This document shows positions 53,126 through 62,220 of a stretch of DNA of 64,000 nucleotides, in pieces. Under the pieces are notes generated by a model. It was not told the DNA's origin and searched no databases. It was given only the letters and a program-made list of their open reading frames with translations. A program made the translations under genes and the position numbers. This DNA is from an uncultured Clostridia bacterium. Its GTDB lineage: Bacteria; Bacillota; Clostridia; Peptostreptococcales; Anaerovoracaceae. The stretch spans positions 11,315 to 75,314 of the forward strand of contig CALCEY010000018.1 of the NCBI GenBank assembly GCA_937900415.1. Reading direction: 5' to 3'. Every line of letters begins with the position of its first letter. Position 1 is the first letter of the stretch.

Positions 53126-54127
53126 ATGAAAATACCTGTAGCTTTGGGAAAGGACAGTTACGATATAACTTTAGAAAGAGGAGCGCTTGAAAAAGCGGGA
53201 GAAATCTTTAATCTTGACAGAAAAGTCATGATAGTTACCGACAGCGGCGTTCCCGGAATCTATGTAGAGACCGTGGCAAGACAGTGCAGAAAACCGGTGA
53301 CGGCAGTAATAGAGGCCGGCGAAGAGTCGAAAAATCTCGGAAGCTTTAAAATGCTGTGCGAGACCATGCTTGGAGAAGGCTTTTCAAGAAAAGACTGCGT
53401 AGTTGCGGCAGGCGGCGGGGTGACCGGCGATTTGGCCGGATTTGCCGCAGCCTGTTATATGCGGGGAATAGATTTTTACAATGTTCCTACCACGCTGCTG
53501 GCACAGGTGGACTCTTCTGTAGGCGGTAAGACGGCGGTGGATTTCTGCGGTATAAAGAATATAATAGGAGCTTTCCATCAGCCTAAGGCAGTCATCATAG
53601 ACCCAGACGTTCTTTCGACCTTGAATGAGGAGCAGACAGCTTGCGGAGCCGCTGAAATAATAAAGATAGCGGCGACTTTTGACAGCGGTTTGTTTGAGCG
53701 CATAGAAGAGCGTGGCATTGCAAATATGCTTGAAGAGGCGATTGCCGGAGCTTTAAAAATAAAAGCGGCTGTAGTTGCCGAGGATGAAAAAGAATCAGGC
53801 GTAAGGCGGGCTTTGAATTTCGGTCATACCATAGGCCATGGAATAGAAAGCGTAACGGGAAGACTTCACGGTCAGTGCGTAGCTTTAGGAATGCTGCCGA
53901 TGACCGAAAAATCCTTAAGGCCGAGAATGATAAAAATTCTTGAAAAGCATGGTCTCCCCGTAAATTGCGACGCGTCTGCCGATGAAGTTATGGAAGCCGT
54001 AATGCACGACAAGAAAGCAGACGGAAATTCAATAGTGACGGTGCAAACTGAAAAAATAGGCAGCCATAAATTCATAAAAATGGATAAGGAGGAGCTTCTT
54101 AAAGCTTATACGGAGGTGTTCGGATGA
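53126..54127 (+). CDS. aroB: 3-dehydroquinate synthase
   Basis: A 333-residue NAD- and metal-dependent synthase for the second shikimate step. The motifs GGGVTGDLAGFAAACYMRGI, QVDSSVGGKTAVD and the metal ligands in FGHTIGHGIE are clear. It overlaps aroC by 4 bases (ATGA). Confidence 0.96.
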   Translation: MKIPVALGKDSYDITLERGALEKAGEIFNLDRKVMIVTDSGVPGIYVETVARQCRKPVTAVIEAGEESKNLGSFKMLCETMLGEGFSRKDCVVAAGGGVTGDLAGFAAACYMRGIDFYNVPTTLLAQVDSSVGGKTAVDFCGIKNIIGAFHQPKAVIIDPDVLSTLNEEQTACGAAEIIKIAATFDSGLFERIEERGIANMLEEAIAGALKIKAAVVAEDEKESGVRRALNFGHTIGHGIESVTGRLHGQCVALGMLPMTEKSLRPRMIKILEKHGLPVNCDASADEVMEAVMHDKKADGNSIVTVQTEKIGSHKFIKMDKEELLKAYTEVFG

Positions 54128-55221
54128 AGAATACTATGGGAAATGCTTTGACTGTAACTCTTTTCGGAGAAAGCCACGGAGAAGCTATCGGAGCGGTAAT
54201 AGATGGAATTTCCCCGGGAATAAAGATAGATTTTGAATATATAGAAAAAATGATTGAACGACGCAAGCCTTACGGAAGAACTTCGACGGGACGGAGGGAG
54301 GCCGACAGGCCCGAATTCTTAAGCGGCGTTTTTAACGGATACACCACGGGAACACCGGTTGCGGTGGTGATAAATAATCATGATACGAGAAGCGGAGACT
54401 ACGAAGAAATAAGGCGAAAGCCGAGGCCGTCCCATGCAGACCTTACGGCAGCTTACAAATACGGAGGATTTGAGGATTTCAGAGGAGGCGGACATTTCTC
54501 CGGCAGAATAACGGCCGCTTTGGTAGCGGCGGGGGCCATAGTCATAAAAGCGCTGGAAAACAAGGGAATATATATCGGCACTCATATCAAAAGCTGCCAT
54601 GGCGTACAGGACAGAAGCTTTGAAAATTATGAAGAAGATATAAAGTTCTTGAATCGCGATAGGTTTCCCGTACTGGAAAACAGAGAGGCCATAGAGGCGG
54701 AAATCCTCAAGGCGGCCTCTGAGGGAGACAGCGTCGGAGGCGTTTTGGAAACGGCCGTAGTCAATATGCCGGCAGGAACAGGAGAGCCTTGGTTTGATAC
54801 TGTAGAGGGATTGATAGCACATAATATTTTTTCAATCCCGGCAGTAAAGGGCATAGAATTCGGCGCGGGATTTTCTGTAGCAGAAATGAGAGGCTCAGAG
54901 GCTAACGACGGCTTCTTTTACGAAGGTGATAAAATCATTACAAAATCCAATAACAACGGCGGTATAAACGGAGGTATTTCCAACGGGATGCCCGTTGTAT
55001 TCCGCACTGCAATCAAGCCCACGCCGTCCATATACAAGCAGCAGGATACCGTGGATCTGAAGAAAAAGGAAAATGCTAAGCTGGTTATACAGGGAAGACA
55101 TGACCCGGCTGTAATCCACAGAGCCGGAGTTGTGGTGGACGCAGTTACTGCTCTTACCGTAGCAGATCTTCTGACGGTGAGGTTCGGAACTGATTTTTTA
55201 AAGGAGAACAGCTATAGATGA
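54124..55221 (+). CDS. aroC: Chorismate synthase
   Basis: A 365-residue FMN-dependent enzyme converting EPSP to chorismate. The family signatures GESHGEAIGAVIDGISPG, RRKPYGRTSTGRREAD and the C-terminal RHDPAVIHRAGVVVDAV are present. It overlaps its neighbours on both sides by 4 bases, showing tight translational coupling. Confidence 0.96.
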   Translation: MKNTMGNALTVTLFGESHGEAIGAVIDGISPGIKIDFEYIEKMIERRKPYGRTSTGRREADRPEFLSGVFNGYTTGTPVAVVINNHDTRSGDYEEIRRKPRPSHADLTAAYKYGGFEDFRGGGHFSGRITAALVAAGAIVIKALENKGIYIGTHIKSCHGVQDRSFENYEEDIKFLNRDRFPVLENREAIEAEILKAASEGDSVGGVLETAVVNMPAGTGEPWFDTVEGLIAHNIFSIPAVKGIEFGAGFSVAEMRGSEANDGFFYEGDKIITKSNNNGGINGGISNGMPVVFRTAIKPTPSIYKQQDTVDLKKKENAKLVIQGRHDPAVIHRAGVVVDAVTALTVADLLTVRFGTDFLKENSYR

Positions 55222-56459
55222 CAGAATACGGACTTATAGGAAGAAAGCTGGGGCACAGCTTTTCAAAGGATATACATGCAAGGTTGGGCAAGTATCCTTA
55301 TGACCTCATTGAGCTTGAACCTGAGCAGGTCGAGGCGTTTTTGAAAGAAAAAAATTTTAAAGGCGTCAACGTAACGATACCGTATAAGCAGACGGTGATT
55401 CCTTTTATGGATGATATGAGCAGGGCTGCATTGGAAATAGGCGCGGTCAACTGCATAAAAAACGACGGAGGCAGGCTCATCGGACACAACACTGACTTTG
55501 ATGGCTTAACAGCTCTTATCAGACGTATAGGAATAGATATGAAAGGCAGGAAAGTCCTCATTTTAGGGACAGGCGGGACCTCAGACACTGCCTTTTCAGT
55601 ATGCAGAAGCGAGGGCGCTTGCGAAGTTATAAAGGTAAGCCGCCGAGGAAACGACGGAGCTGCCGCGGTTACATATGATGAAGCTCGCAAGCGGCACAAA
55701 GACGCACAGGTTATAATAAATGCGACTCCATGCGGAATGTATCCCGATATTTTTGAAGTTCCGCTGGACCTTGATGATTTTTCAGGTCTCGAGGGCGTTT
55801 GTGATGTGATATACAATCCGCTGAGAAGCATGCTGGTAATGCAGGCCTTACGCAAGAACGTAAAGGCCGGAGGAGGACTTTACATGCTCGTTGCGCAGGC
55901 TGTCAGCGCTTCGGAATTTTTTTTAGGCGTAAAATACGAGTCGTCAGTTGTTGATAAAATTTATAACGAGATACTTTCCAAAAAGACGAATATAGTCCTT
56001 GCCGGAATGCCGGGAAGCGGCAAGAGCACAGCGGGCAAAGCGATTGCAGAAAAACTGGGAAGAAAGTTTTTCGATACGGACGAAATCATAGCAGGCAGAG
56101 CAGGAATCAGCATATCTGAGATATTTGAAAAATACGGAGAGGAATACTTCAGAAATTTAGAGACTGAAACCGTGAAAAGCCTCGCTGCCGAAAACGGAGC
56201 GGTTATCGCCACCGGAGGCGGCGTAGTGATGAAAAAGAAAAACGAAGAGCTTCTTAAGATGAACGGGCGCATTGTGTTTATAGACAGAGAACTGAAGCTG
56301 CTTGTTCCTACGGCAGACCGCCCTACGGCTTTCGACAGAAAGCAGCTGGCAAGAAGATATGAGGAGCGGTACGATATTTACAGGGCAGCTGCCGACGTTA
56401 TCATACAAAATAACGGAAGCAGGGAAGAACTTGTGCAAAAGATTTTGGAGGAGTTTTAA
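55218..56459 (+). CDS. aroE-aroK: Shikimate dehydrogenase-shikimate kinase fusion
   Basis: A 413-residue two-domain protein. Residues 1-245 are shikimate dehydrogenase (IGRKLGHSFSKDIHARLG, NVTIPYKQTVIPFMD, LGTGGTSDTAF). Residues about 255-413 are shikimate kinase with Walker A AGMPGSGKSTAGK, KFFDTDEIIAG and ATGGGVV. The junction at about residues 246-256 is a short linker, with no frameshift. The fusion carries out two successive steps, dehydroshikimate to shikimate 3-phosphate. Confidence 0.95.
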   Translation: MTEYGLIGRKLGHSFSKDIHARLGKYPYDLIELEPEQVEAFLKEKNFKGVNVTIPYKQTVIPFMDDMSRAALEIGAVNCIKNDGGRLIGHNTDFDGLTALIRRIGIDMKGRKVLILGTGGTSDTAFSVCRSEGACEVIKVSRRGNDGAAAVTYDEARKRHKDAQVIINATPCGMYPDIFEVPLDLDDFSGLEGVCDVIYNPLRSMLVMQALRKNVKAGGGLYMLVAQAVSASEFFLGVKYESSVVDKIYNEILSKKTNIVLAGMPGSGKSTAGKAIAEKLGRKFFDTDEIIAGRAGISISEIFEKYGEEYFRNLETETVKSLAAENGAVIATGGGVVMKKKNEELLKMNGRIVFIDRELKLLVPTADRPTAFDRKQLARRYEERYDIYRAAADVIIQNNGSREELVQKILEEF

Positions 56460-56977
56460 TGAAGCTGGTAATAATAAACGGTCCCAATCTCAATATGCTT
56501 GGGATCAGAGAACCGGACAAATACGGAAGTGAAAGCTACGAAGAGCTTTTGAAGAAAATAGAAGACCACTGCGAGAGGAACGGCGTTGAAGCTGAATTTT
56601 ATCAGTCGAATCATGAGGGAAACTTGGTGGACAGAATACAACAGGCATATTTCGATAAGGCGGACGGCATCGTAATAAATCCGGGGGCTTATACTCACAC
56701 TAGCATAGCGCTTCTTGACGCAGTTAAAAGCGTGAATATTCCCACCGCTGAGGTTCACATTTCCAACGTAAAGGAAAGGGAGGACTTCCGGCAGGTAAGC
56801 TATATAAGGCAAGCCTGCTGCTTCACAATCATGGGCCGAGGCACGGCAGGGTATTTGGAGGCCATAGATTATTTGAAGGAAAAGATTTTGACGGAAAAAA
56901 TGTTAAAGGGAAAAAATGCTGAAGTAAAAAATCTGAAAGAAAGGGCGGGGACAACGCATGAAGATAAGCATAAGTAA
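56459..56977 (+). CDS. aroQ: Type II 3-dehydroquinate dehydratase
   Basis: A 172-residue enzyme with the type II motifs VIINGPNLNMLGIREPDKYG, NPGAYTHTSIAL and AEVHISNVKEREDFR. The last 25 residues form a charged extension that overlaps the aroA start by 20 bases. It shares one base with the upstream fusion gene stop. Confidence 0.95.
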   Translation: MKLVIINGPNLNMLGIREPDKYGSESYEELLKKIEDHCERNGVEAEFYQSNHEGNLVDRIQQAYFDKADGIVINPGAYTHTSIALLDAVKSVNIPTAEVHISNVKEREDFRQVSYIRQACCFTIMGRGTAGYLEAIDYLKEKILTEKMLKGKNAEVKNLKERAGTTHEDKHK

Positions 56978-58172
56978 AGGCAAGGCCGCAGGCCTTGTGG
57001 AAGCTCCGCCGTCAAAGAGTATGGCTCACAGACTGCTCATATGCGCGGGACTTTCGAGGGGCAGCTGCATAGTTCACGGAATAGCCCCCTCCAGCGACGT
57101 GTTGGCCACAATAAATTGTCTTGAGGCCATGGGGGTAAGGTGCGAAAGAAACGGAGACGGGATCGAAGTGACCGGAACTGATATAAAAAGTTCGGCAGCC
57201 GGCAGGATATTAAACTGCGGGGAAAGCGGAAGCACGCTTAGGTTTTTCGTTCCTTTATGCCTTATTTCAGGAGCCAACGCAGTCTTGGCAGGGAGCGAAA
57301 GGCTTATGGAGAGGCCGCTGGGCATATATAAGGCGATGTGTGAGGAAAGAGGGCTGATGTTTTCTCAGGACAAGACCAGTCTTATGGTGAAAGGCCCGTT
57401 AAAGCCGGGAAATTTCAAATTAGCAGGCAACGTATCAAGCCAGTTTATCAGCGGCCTCTTATTTGCTTTGCCGCTTCTTGACGGAGACAGCCTTCTTACC
57501 ATAACGCCTCCTATAGAAAGCCGCTCTTATATAGATATGACTATCGCCGCTTTGAAAATATTCGGTGTAGAAGCAATTTGGAAAGATGAAAATACCATTT
57601 ATATTAAAGGAAATCAGGAGTATTCAGGCCGGGAGACGTGGGTGGAGGGAGATTATTCCAACGCAGCCTTTTTTGAAGCTTTGAATGTATTCGGCGGAGA
57701 GGTCAGCGTAAGCAATCTTCCGGAAAAAAGCCTTCAGGGAGACAGAGTTTACGGAAAGATGTTTGATCTGCTTAAAAAGGGAACGCCGGCTTTGAATATT
57801 TCCGACTGTCCTGACCTTGCGCCCATTCTGTTTGCGATAGCGGCGGCTAAAAACGGAGGAGTGTTTTCGGGAACGAGAAGACTCAGAATCAAGGAAAGTG
57901 ACCGGGGACGGGCTATGGTAACAGAGCTTGCAAAATTCGGAGCGTCTTCTTCCGTATATGATGATGAAATCGTAATCTATCCGGCTGATTTTAAAACACC
58001 ATCCTCGGAACTTTACGGGCATAACGATCACAGGATAGTAATGTCGGAAGCCATTCTTTTAACTCTTACGGGAGGCCTAATAGACGGCGCTGAAGCGGTG
58101 ACAAAGAGCTTTCCGGACTTTTTTGATAAGCTGATGTCTTTGGGAATTGAGGTGAAGCAGATTGAAGATTGA
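56958..58172 (+). CDS. aroA: 3-phosphoshikimate 1-carboxyvinyltransferase (EPSP synthase)
   Basis: A 404-residue EPSP synthase. The motifs APPSKSMAHRLLICAGLS and NCGESGSTLRFFVPLC are typical, as is RIKESDRGRAMVTEL. The start is inside aroQ (20-base overlap), and its end overlaps tyrA by 11 bases. Confidence 0.95.
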   Translation: MKISISKGKAAGLVEAPPSKSMAHRLLICAGLSRGSCIVHGIAPSSDVLATINCLEAMGVRCERNGDGIEVTGTDIKSSAAGRILNCGESGSTLRFFVPLCLISGANAVLAGSERLMERPLGIYKAMCEERGLMFSQDKTSLMVKGPLKPGNFKLAGNVSSQFISGLLFALPLLDGDSLLTITPPIESRSYIDMTIAALKIFGVEAIWKDENTIYIKGNQEYSGRETWVEGDYSNAAFFEALNVFGGEVSVSNLPEKSLQGDRVYGKMFDLLKKGTPALNISDCPDLAPILFAIAAAKNGGVFSGTRRLRIKESDRGRAMVTELAKFGASSSVYDDEIVIYPADFKTPSSELYGHNDHRIVMSEAILLTLTGGLIDGAEAVTKSFPDFFDKLMSLGIEVKQIED

Positions 58173-59037
58173 TAAGGATACGAATATATTGATAGTAGGT
58201 CTCGGTATAATAGGCGGCAGCTATGCCAGAGGATTTTCAAAAGCCGGATATGCGGTCAACGCCATAGATACCGATGAAGATACGATAAAATTTGCGCTTG
58301 AAAATAATATAATAGCTAAAGGCTCTGCTCAGATTGACAGAGGAATGATAGAATCGGCGGACGTGATAATTTTCGCCCTTTATCCGCATATATTCAAAGA
58401 ATGGATAGAAAAAAACCAGTGGTACTTAAAAAGCGGAACTGTAATTACAGACGTTACCGGCGTAAAGGGGAAACTTGTACGGGATATTCAGAATCTGTTC
58501 AGGGACGACTGTGAATATATAGCGGCTCACCCGATGGCAGGATGTGAAAAGCTGGGAATTGAAAACAGCAATGAGAAAATATTTTACGGCGCCAACTATA
58601 TAGTAGTACCTACGGAAAAAAACACCGAAGGAGCAAAGGCTCTTTGCAGGCAAATAGGGGAAATTCTCAGATTCGCCAAAATTTCCGAGCTTTCTCCGGA
58701 AGAACACGATGAAATGATAGGCTTTGTATCCCAGCTGACTCACTGTATAGCCATGTCGCTGATGACATGCGACCATACTGAAAATTTGGAGGATTATACC
58801 GGGGATTCTTTCAGAGATTTGACGAGAATAGCCAGAATAGATGAAACGATGTGGAGCGAGCTGTTCCTCCTCAACAAAGATGCGCTGCTTCATCAGATGA
58901 AGCTGTTTACCATGGAAATTTCACGTCTTGAGAGGATGCTTATGGAGGCCGATAAAGAAGGAATCAAGGATATGATGAGACGTTCGACGGCAAGAAGAAA
59001 GTTGTTCGATAAGGAGAAGAAGGAGGTAAACTCATGA
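58162..59037 (+). CDS. tyrA: Prephenate dehydrogenase
   Basis: A 291-residue NAD-dependent enzyme for tyrosine synthesis. The N-terminal Rossmann motif is IVGLGIIGGSYARGFSKAGY, and HPMAGCEKLG is the family substrate motif. The start is a TTG at 58162 within the end of aroA. No ACT domain is present. It overlaps the following gene by 4 bases. Confidence 0.93.
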   Translation: MKIDKDTNILIVGLGIIGGSYARGFSKAGYAVNAIDTDEDTIKFALENNIIAKGSAQIDRGMIESADVIIFALYPHIFKEWIEKNQWYLKSGTVITDVTGVKGKLVRDIQNLFRDDCEYIAAHPMAGCEKLGIENSNEKIFYGANYIVVPTEKNTEGAKALCRQIGEILRFAKISELSPEEHDEMIGFVSQLTHCIAMSLMTCDHTENLEDYTGDSFRDLTRIARIDETMWSELFLLNKDALLHQMKLFTMEISRLERMLMEADKEGIKDMMRRSTARRKLFDKEKKEVNS

Positions 59038-60062
59038 ATATGGAATTTAAGCGCAGACTGCCTATCCCAAAAGATATAAAAGAGATGTTTCCCATAAATG
59101 AAGATTACAAGGTTATGTGGGAAAAAAAGGTGGCTGAAATAGAAGGTATTTTGTCAGGTAAAAACGATAAATTCATACTTTTAATAGGACCGTGTTCCGC
59201 AGACAATGAGGCTGCTGTTTTAGATTATTTGTCCAGGCTGAGAAAAGTTCAGGATAAAGTGGAAGAAAAAATATGTATAATTCCGAGAGTTTACACCAAT
59301 AAACCGCGAACGACGGGAATGGGATATAAAGGAATGTTGCATCAGCCGGATCCGACCATGAACGAGGACATGCTCAGAGGCATAGTAACCATAAGGGAAA
59401 CCTACATAAGAGCGATGGAAGAGACCGGGTTTTTCTGTGCCGACGAAATGCTTTATCCTGAGCAGTACAGATATTTAAGCGATTTGCTCGTATATATCGC
59501 TGTGGGAGCCAGATCTGTAGAAAATCAGTTTCACAGACTTACGGCAAGCGGCCTTGACATACCTGTGGGAATGAAAAATCCGACAAGCGGGGATCTTTCA
59601 GTTATGATGAACTCTATTACCGCTGCGCAGGGTTCGCATACTTTCATATACAGAAACTGGGAGGTAGTAAGCAGAGGCAACCCTTATGCACATGCAATCC
59701 TAAGAGGCCATACCAATAAGAGAGGACAGTCCATTCCCAATTACCACTATGAGGATCTGAAAATCGTATGCGATATGTATAATAAGGAGGGGCTTTCCAA
59801 TCCGGCGGTCATAGTAGATGTAAATCATGCCAATTCGGGAAAGAAGTACATGGAACAGATAAGGATTTCAAAGGAAGTCTTAAGATCCATGTCTCTTTCC
59901 GAGGATATAAACAGGATGGTTAAAGGCCTGATGATAGAAAGCTATATTGAAGACGGCAGTCAGCCTATAGACGGCAGCGTTTACGGTCAGTCCATAACGG
60001 ATCCGTGCCTTGGCTGGGAAAAGTCGGAAAGACTGATATATGAAATCGCCGAAACAGTGTAA
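59034..60062 (+). CDS. aroG: 3-deoxy-7-phosphoheptulonate synthase (class I, AroG type)
   Basis: A 342-residue DAHP synthase, first enzyme of the shikimate pathway, closing the operon. Class I features include LIGPCSADN, PRVYTNKPRTTGMGYKGM, VGARSVENQFHR and VDVNHANSGK. Subtype (AroF/G/H) and feedback specificity cannot be decided by eye. It lies last although it acts first in the pathway. A terminator follows. Confidence 0.92.
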   Translation: MNMEFKRRLPIPKDIKEMFPINEDYKVMWEKKVAEIEGILSGKNDKFILLIGPCSADNEAAVLDYLSRLRKVQDKVEEKICIIPRVYTNKPRTTGMGYKGMLHQPDPTMNEDMLRGIVTIRETYIRAMEETGFFCADEMLYPEQYRYLSDLLVYIAVGARSVENQFHRLTASGLDIPVGMKNPTSGDLSVMMNSITAAQGSHTFIYRNWEVVSRGNPYAHAILRGHTNKRGQSIPNYHYEDLKIVCDMYNKEGLSNPAVIVDVNHANSGKKYMEQIRISKEVLRSMSLSEDINRMVKGLMIESYIEDGSQPIDGSVYGQSITDPCLGWEKSERLIYEIAETV

Positions 60063-60124
60063 AAGAATACCAGGCGTATTCTGATCCAACGGCAGGTAAG
60101 CCTAAAAACATTAAAAAAAAAGTT

Positions 60125-60167
60125 AAAAGGAGAACAGTTCGCTTGCAAAGCTTTCCGTTCTCCTTTT
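60125..60167 (+). terminator. Intrinsic terminator after the aromatic operon
   Basis: AAAAGGAGAAC and GTTCTCCTTTT form an 11-bp stem with a 21-base loop and a T-rich tail. It could also serve the convergent folT gene. Confidence 0.85.
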
Positions 60168-60226
60168 GCTGTTTGGATGTAATAAATTAGATACAGACAG
60201 CTTTCGTCTGCAACAGTCTGCTTGAT

Positions 60227-60763
60227 CTATAACGGTTTTTTGATTCGTTCTATTATTGCCTTTTGAACTACGGGTAAAAGGACGAGCACCAAACCGGCGA
60301 AGATTGCGCAGTTTGGAATCCGTATGCTCACATATGCCCAGTATCCCATGCCGTTTGGCGCGCCAAAGGTGAGGAACAGAAAATACGTAGTTCCGAAGAG
60401 CTTCACTGCAAAAGCTGCCAGCGCAGCGAAAAATGCCCTTATAAAAATCCATTTTCCGCTCGTATTTCTTTTGTAATAAATTAAGCCAAAGGCAAGACCG
60501 ATTAAGAACAGCGTAAAAGTTATGCCGGGGTTGAAAGGTCCGACAGGGAACAGTATGGACGCAATTGCATCGGCAACGGCATAGGTAACAGCCGACCACA
60601 GAGGGCCAAAAAGCACAGCGATTATGAATACCGGCACGAAATCAAAAGTAAGGTGATATACCGGAGTAGCGGGAATCAACCTGTTGATGACGATGGTCAG
60701 CGCTATCATCAATGCTGTCAGAACCAGTCTGTAAGGCTTGCCGTAAGCGTTGTTTCTTTCCAA
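60227..60763 (-). CDS. folT: Folate ECF transporter S component FolT
   Basis: A 178-residue membrane protein with five or six hydrophobic segments, including LVLTALMIALTIVINRLIPA and AIASILFPVGPFNPGITFTL. It resembles substrate-binding S components of energy-coupling-factor transporters. A THF riboswitch directly upstream on the same strand argues for folate as substrate. The start is taken as TTG at 60763, preceded by AAAGGAG at 8 bases, because in-frame ATG at 60823 lies beyond the riboswitch end and has no site. ATPase and T subunits must be encoded elsewhere. Confidence 0.85.
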   Translation of the reverse strand: MERNNAYGKPYRLVLTALMIALTIVINRLIPATPVYHLTFDFVPVFIIAVLFGPLWSAVTYAVADAIASILFPVGPFNPGITFTLFLIGLAFGLIYYKRNTSGKWIFIRAFFAALAAFAVKLFGTTYFLFLTFGAPNGMGYWAYVSIRIPNCAIFAGLVLVLLPVVQKAIIERIKKPL

Positions 60764-60835
60764 AAAAACATCTCCTTTCTTTATAGTGTAACTACACCAT
60801 AAAGAAGGAGAATTGTTTCTCATAACTTAAACAGT

Positions 60836-60941
60836 GTAGCAGCGGACGCAATATTGCACCGCAATCCCATAGATTAAAGGGGATTTTCGTCTATGAGCTA
60901 CATCCCATCTCATAGCACTTAACGCACAATATTTACTCTAC
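60836..60941 (-). ncRNA. Tetrahydrofolate riboswitch
   Basis: Read on the minus strand, the segment has the conserved core GCGTTAAGTGC (near 60914-60924) and GATGGGATGT (near 60899-60908), pairing segments AATATTG / CAATATT, and closing GTAG / CTAC. These match the THF riboswitch of clostridial folE and folT genes. It ends about 70 bases before the folT start and should repress folT when folate is sufficient. Confidence 0.9.
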
Positions 60942-61043
60942 TTGATAAACATATTAACATATTGAAAGGCGCATAGCAAGAGGCATAATGAAAACGTCGG
61001 ACGATACATGAACAAAAAATATCAGATAATATAGCAAACAATT

Positions 61044-61427
61044 TTAAAGAATATTGGCTGCGTTCAGCTCCTGCTGCTCATACATAAATATTAGTTGTTC
61101 AGCGAGAGAATTGAGTTCTCCGGAAGAATTGGATACATCTTCGGCGGCAATATATTTTTCCACTTTTGCCAGACAGAAGTCTATCTCGTTGATTTCATCT
61201 GTATTTAAAAACATGAGAGCTTTTTTTCTGTATTCATGCCAGTCATTGCTGAAAGCATTTATCATGGCCGCGCTTTTCTCCCACTCCTCTTTTTCTACGG
61301 CAGGGATAATTTCTTCTATTATATATTCAGAAAAATCTTCCAGCTGTTCTTCGGAATATCTGTCAAAGATGAGCCAGCCGCCTATCAGGACAAACATTAT
61401 TACCGTGGCTGTTATTATATCTCTCAT
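61044..61427 (-). CDS. DUF4363 family protein
   Basis: A 127-residue protein with one N-terminal membrane helix (TATVIMFVLIGGWLIF, residues about 6-21) and a helical, acidic extracytoplasmic part. It resembles DUF4363, often encoded next to DUF421 proteins in spore formers. Start and DUF421 stop overlap by 4 bases, so they are co-translated. Function unknown. Confidence 0.75.
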   Translation of the reverse strand: MRDIITATVIMFVLIGGWLIFDRYSEEQLEDFSEYIIEEIIPAVEKEEWEKSAAMINAFSNDWHEYRKKALMFLNTDEINEIDFCLAKVEKYIAAEDVSNSSGELNSLAEQLIFMYEQQELNAANIL

Positions 61428-62134
61428 ATTATAACCTCCTTTGCAAAGGCTTCGCTGCCGCTCTTGTCTGACAGGTAGACGTGAATTTTCTTTTCTCCGT
61501 CGCAGAAAGCAAGGAAGACTTCTTTCATGTCGGTTATACCTACTTTTCTCAGCCTGTCCTCAAATTGCGTCAGGCTTATTCCCGAAAATATCAGATTGCT
61601 GTCATAGACGTTGCCATCGGAAATGATAATAGCCGGAAGAACTCCCTGAGTAACTGCCAATTCCATATCCTTGGGCGTTAATGGAGTGTTTTCTGCCTTT
61701 TGTATAACTGACAGCTGACCATTGGACTCCATTATGGCATATTCCACGTCGCTTATGGAAGGACAGCCTTGTATTCTGAGCTGTTCTAAAAGGTCGGTGG
61801 TGGTTATGCGGAGATGGGAAAGGTTTTTGATATTAAGTTTTCCCTTTTCAATCAAGATGGTAGGGTATCCACTGATGAATTTTTTAAAAAGCTCGTTTTT
61901 TGTAGAAAGATAGGAAATGGCTATTTGCAGAAACATGAGGGTAAATATGGCTACAAGACCATTTATCAGGGAAGCGTCTGAAGAATCTATGGGTATAGCG
62001 GCCAGCTCGGCAATCATAAATACTATCACCAGCTGAAATGGGGTCATCTTGGAAAGCTCTGATTTTCCCATTATTCTTATGGAAAAAAGGAGCGCAGCGT
62101 ACATTATCAAGGTTCTGATGGCTACAATTAACAA
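61424..62134 (-). CDS. DUF421 (YetF/YrbG-like) membrane protein
   Basis: A 236-residue protein with three N-terminal membrane helices and a cytoplasmic DUF421 domain. Landmarks are RIMGKSELSKMTPFQLVIVF and GKLNIKNLSHLRITTTDLLE. The start is a TTG at 62134 with GGAGG 7 bases upstream. Related YetF proteins are found in spore membranes of Bacillus, but the role is not settled. Confidence 0.85.
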   Translation of the reverse strand: MLIVAIRTLIMYAALLFSIRIMGKSELSKMTPFQLVIVFMIAELAAIPIDSSDASLINGLVAIFTLMFLQIAISYLSTKNELFKKFISGYPTILIEKGKLNIKNLSHLRITTTDLLEQLRIQGCPSISDVEYAIMESNGQLSVIQKAENTPLTPKDMELAVTQGVLPAIIISDGNVYDSNLIFSGISLTQFEDRLRKVGITDMKEVFLAFCDGEKKIHVYLSDKSGSEAFAKEVII

Positions 62135-62220
62135 AATTTCACCTCCAAAATTATTTTCACTTTGTATTGTTTACCAAGCTGCGATATGATATACTGACTT
62201 TTTCATAATAGGAGATTTCT

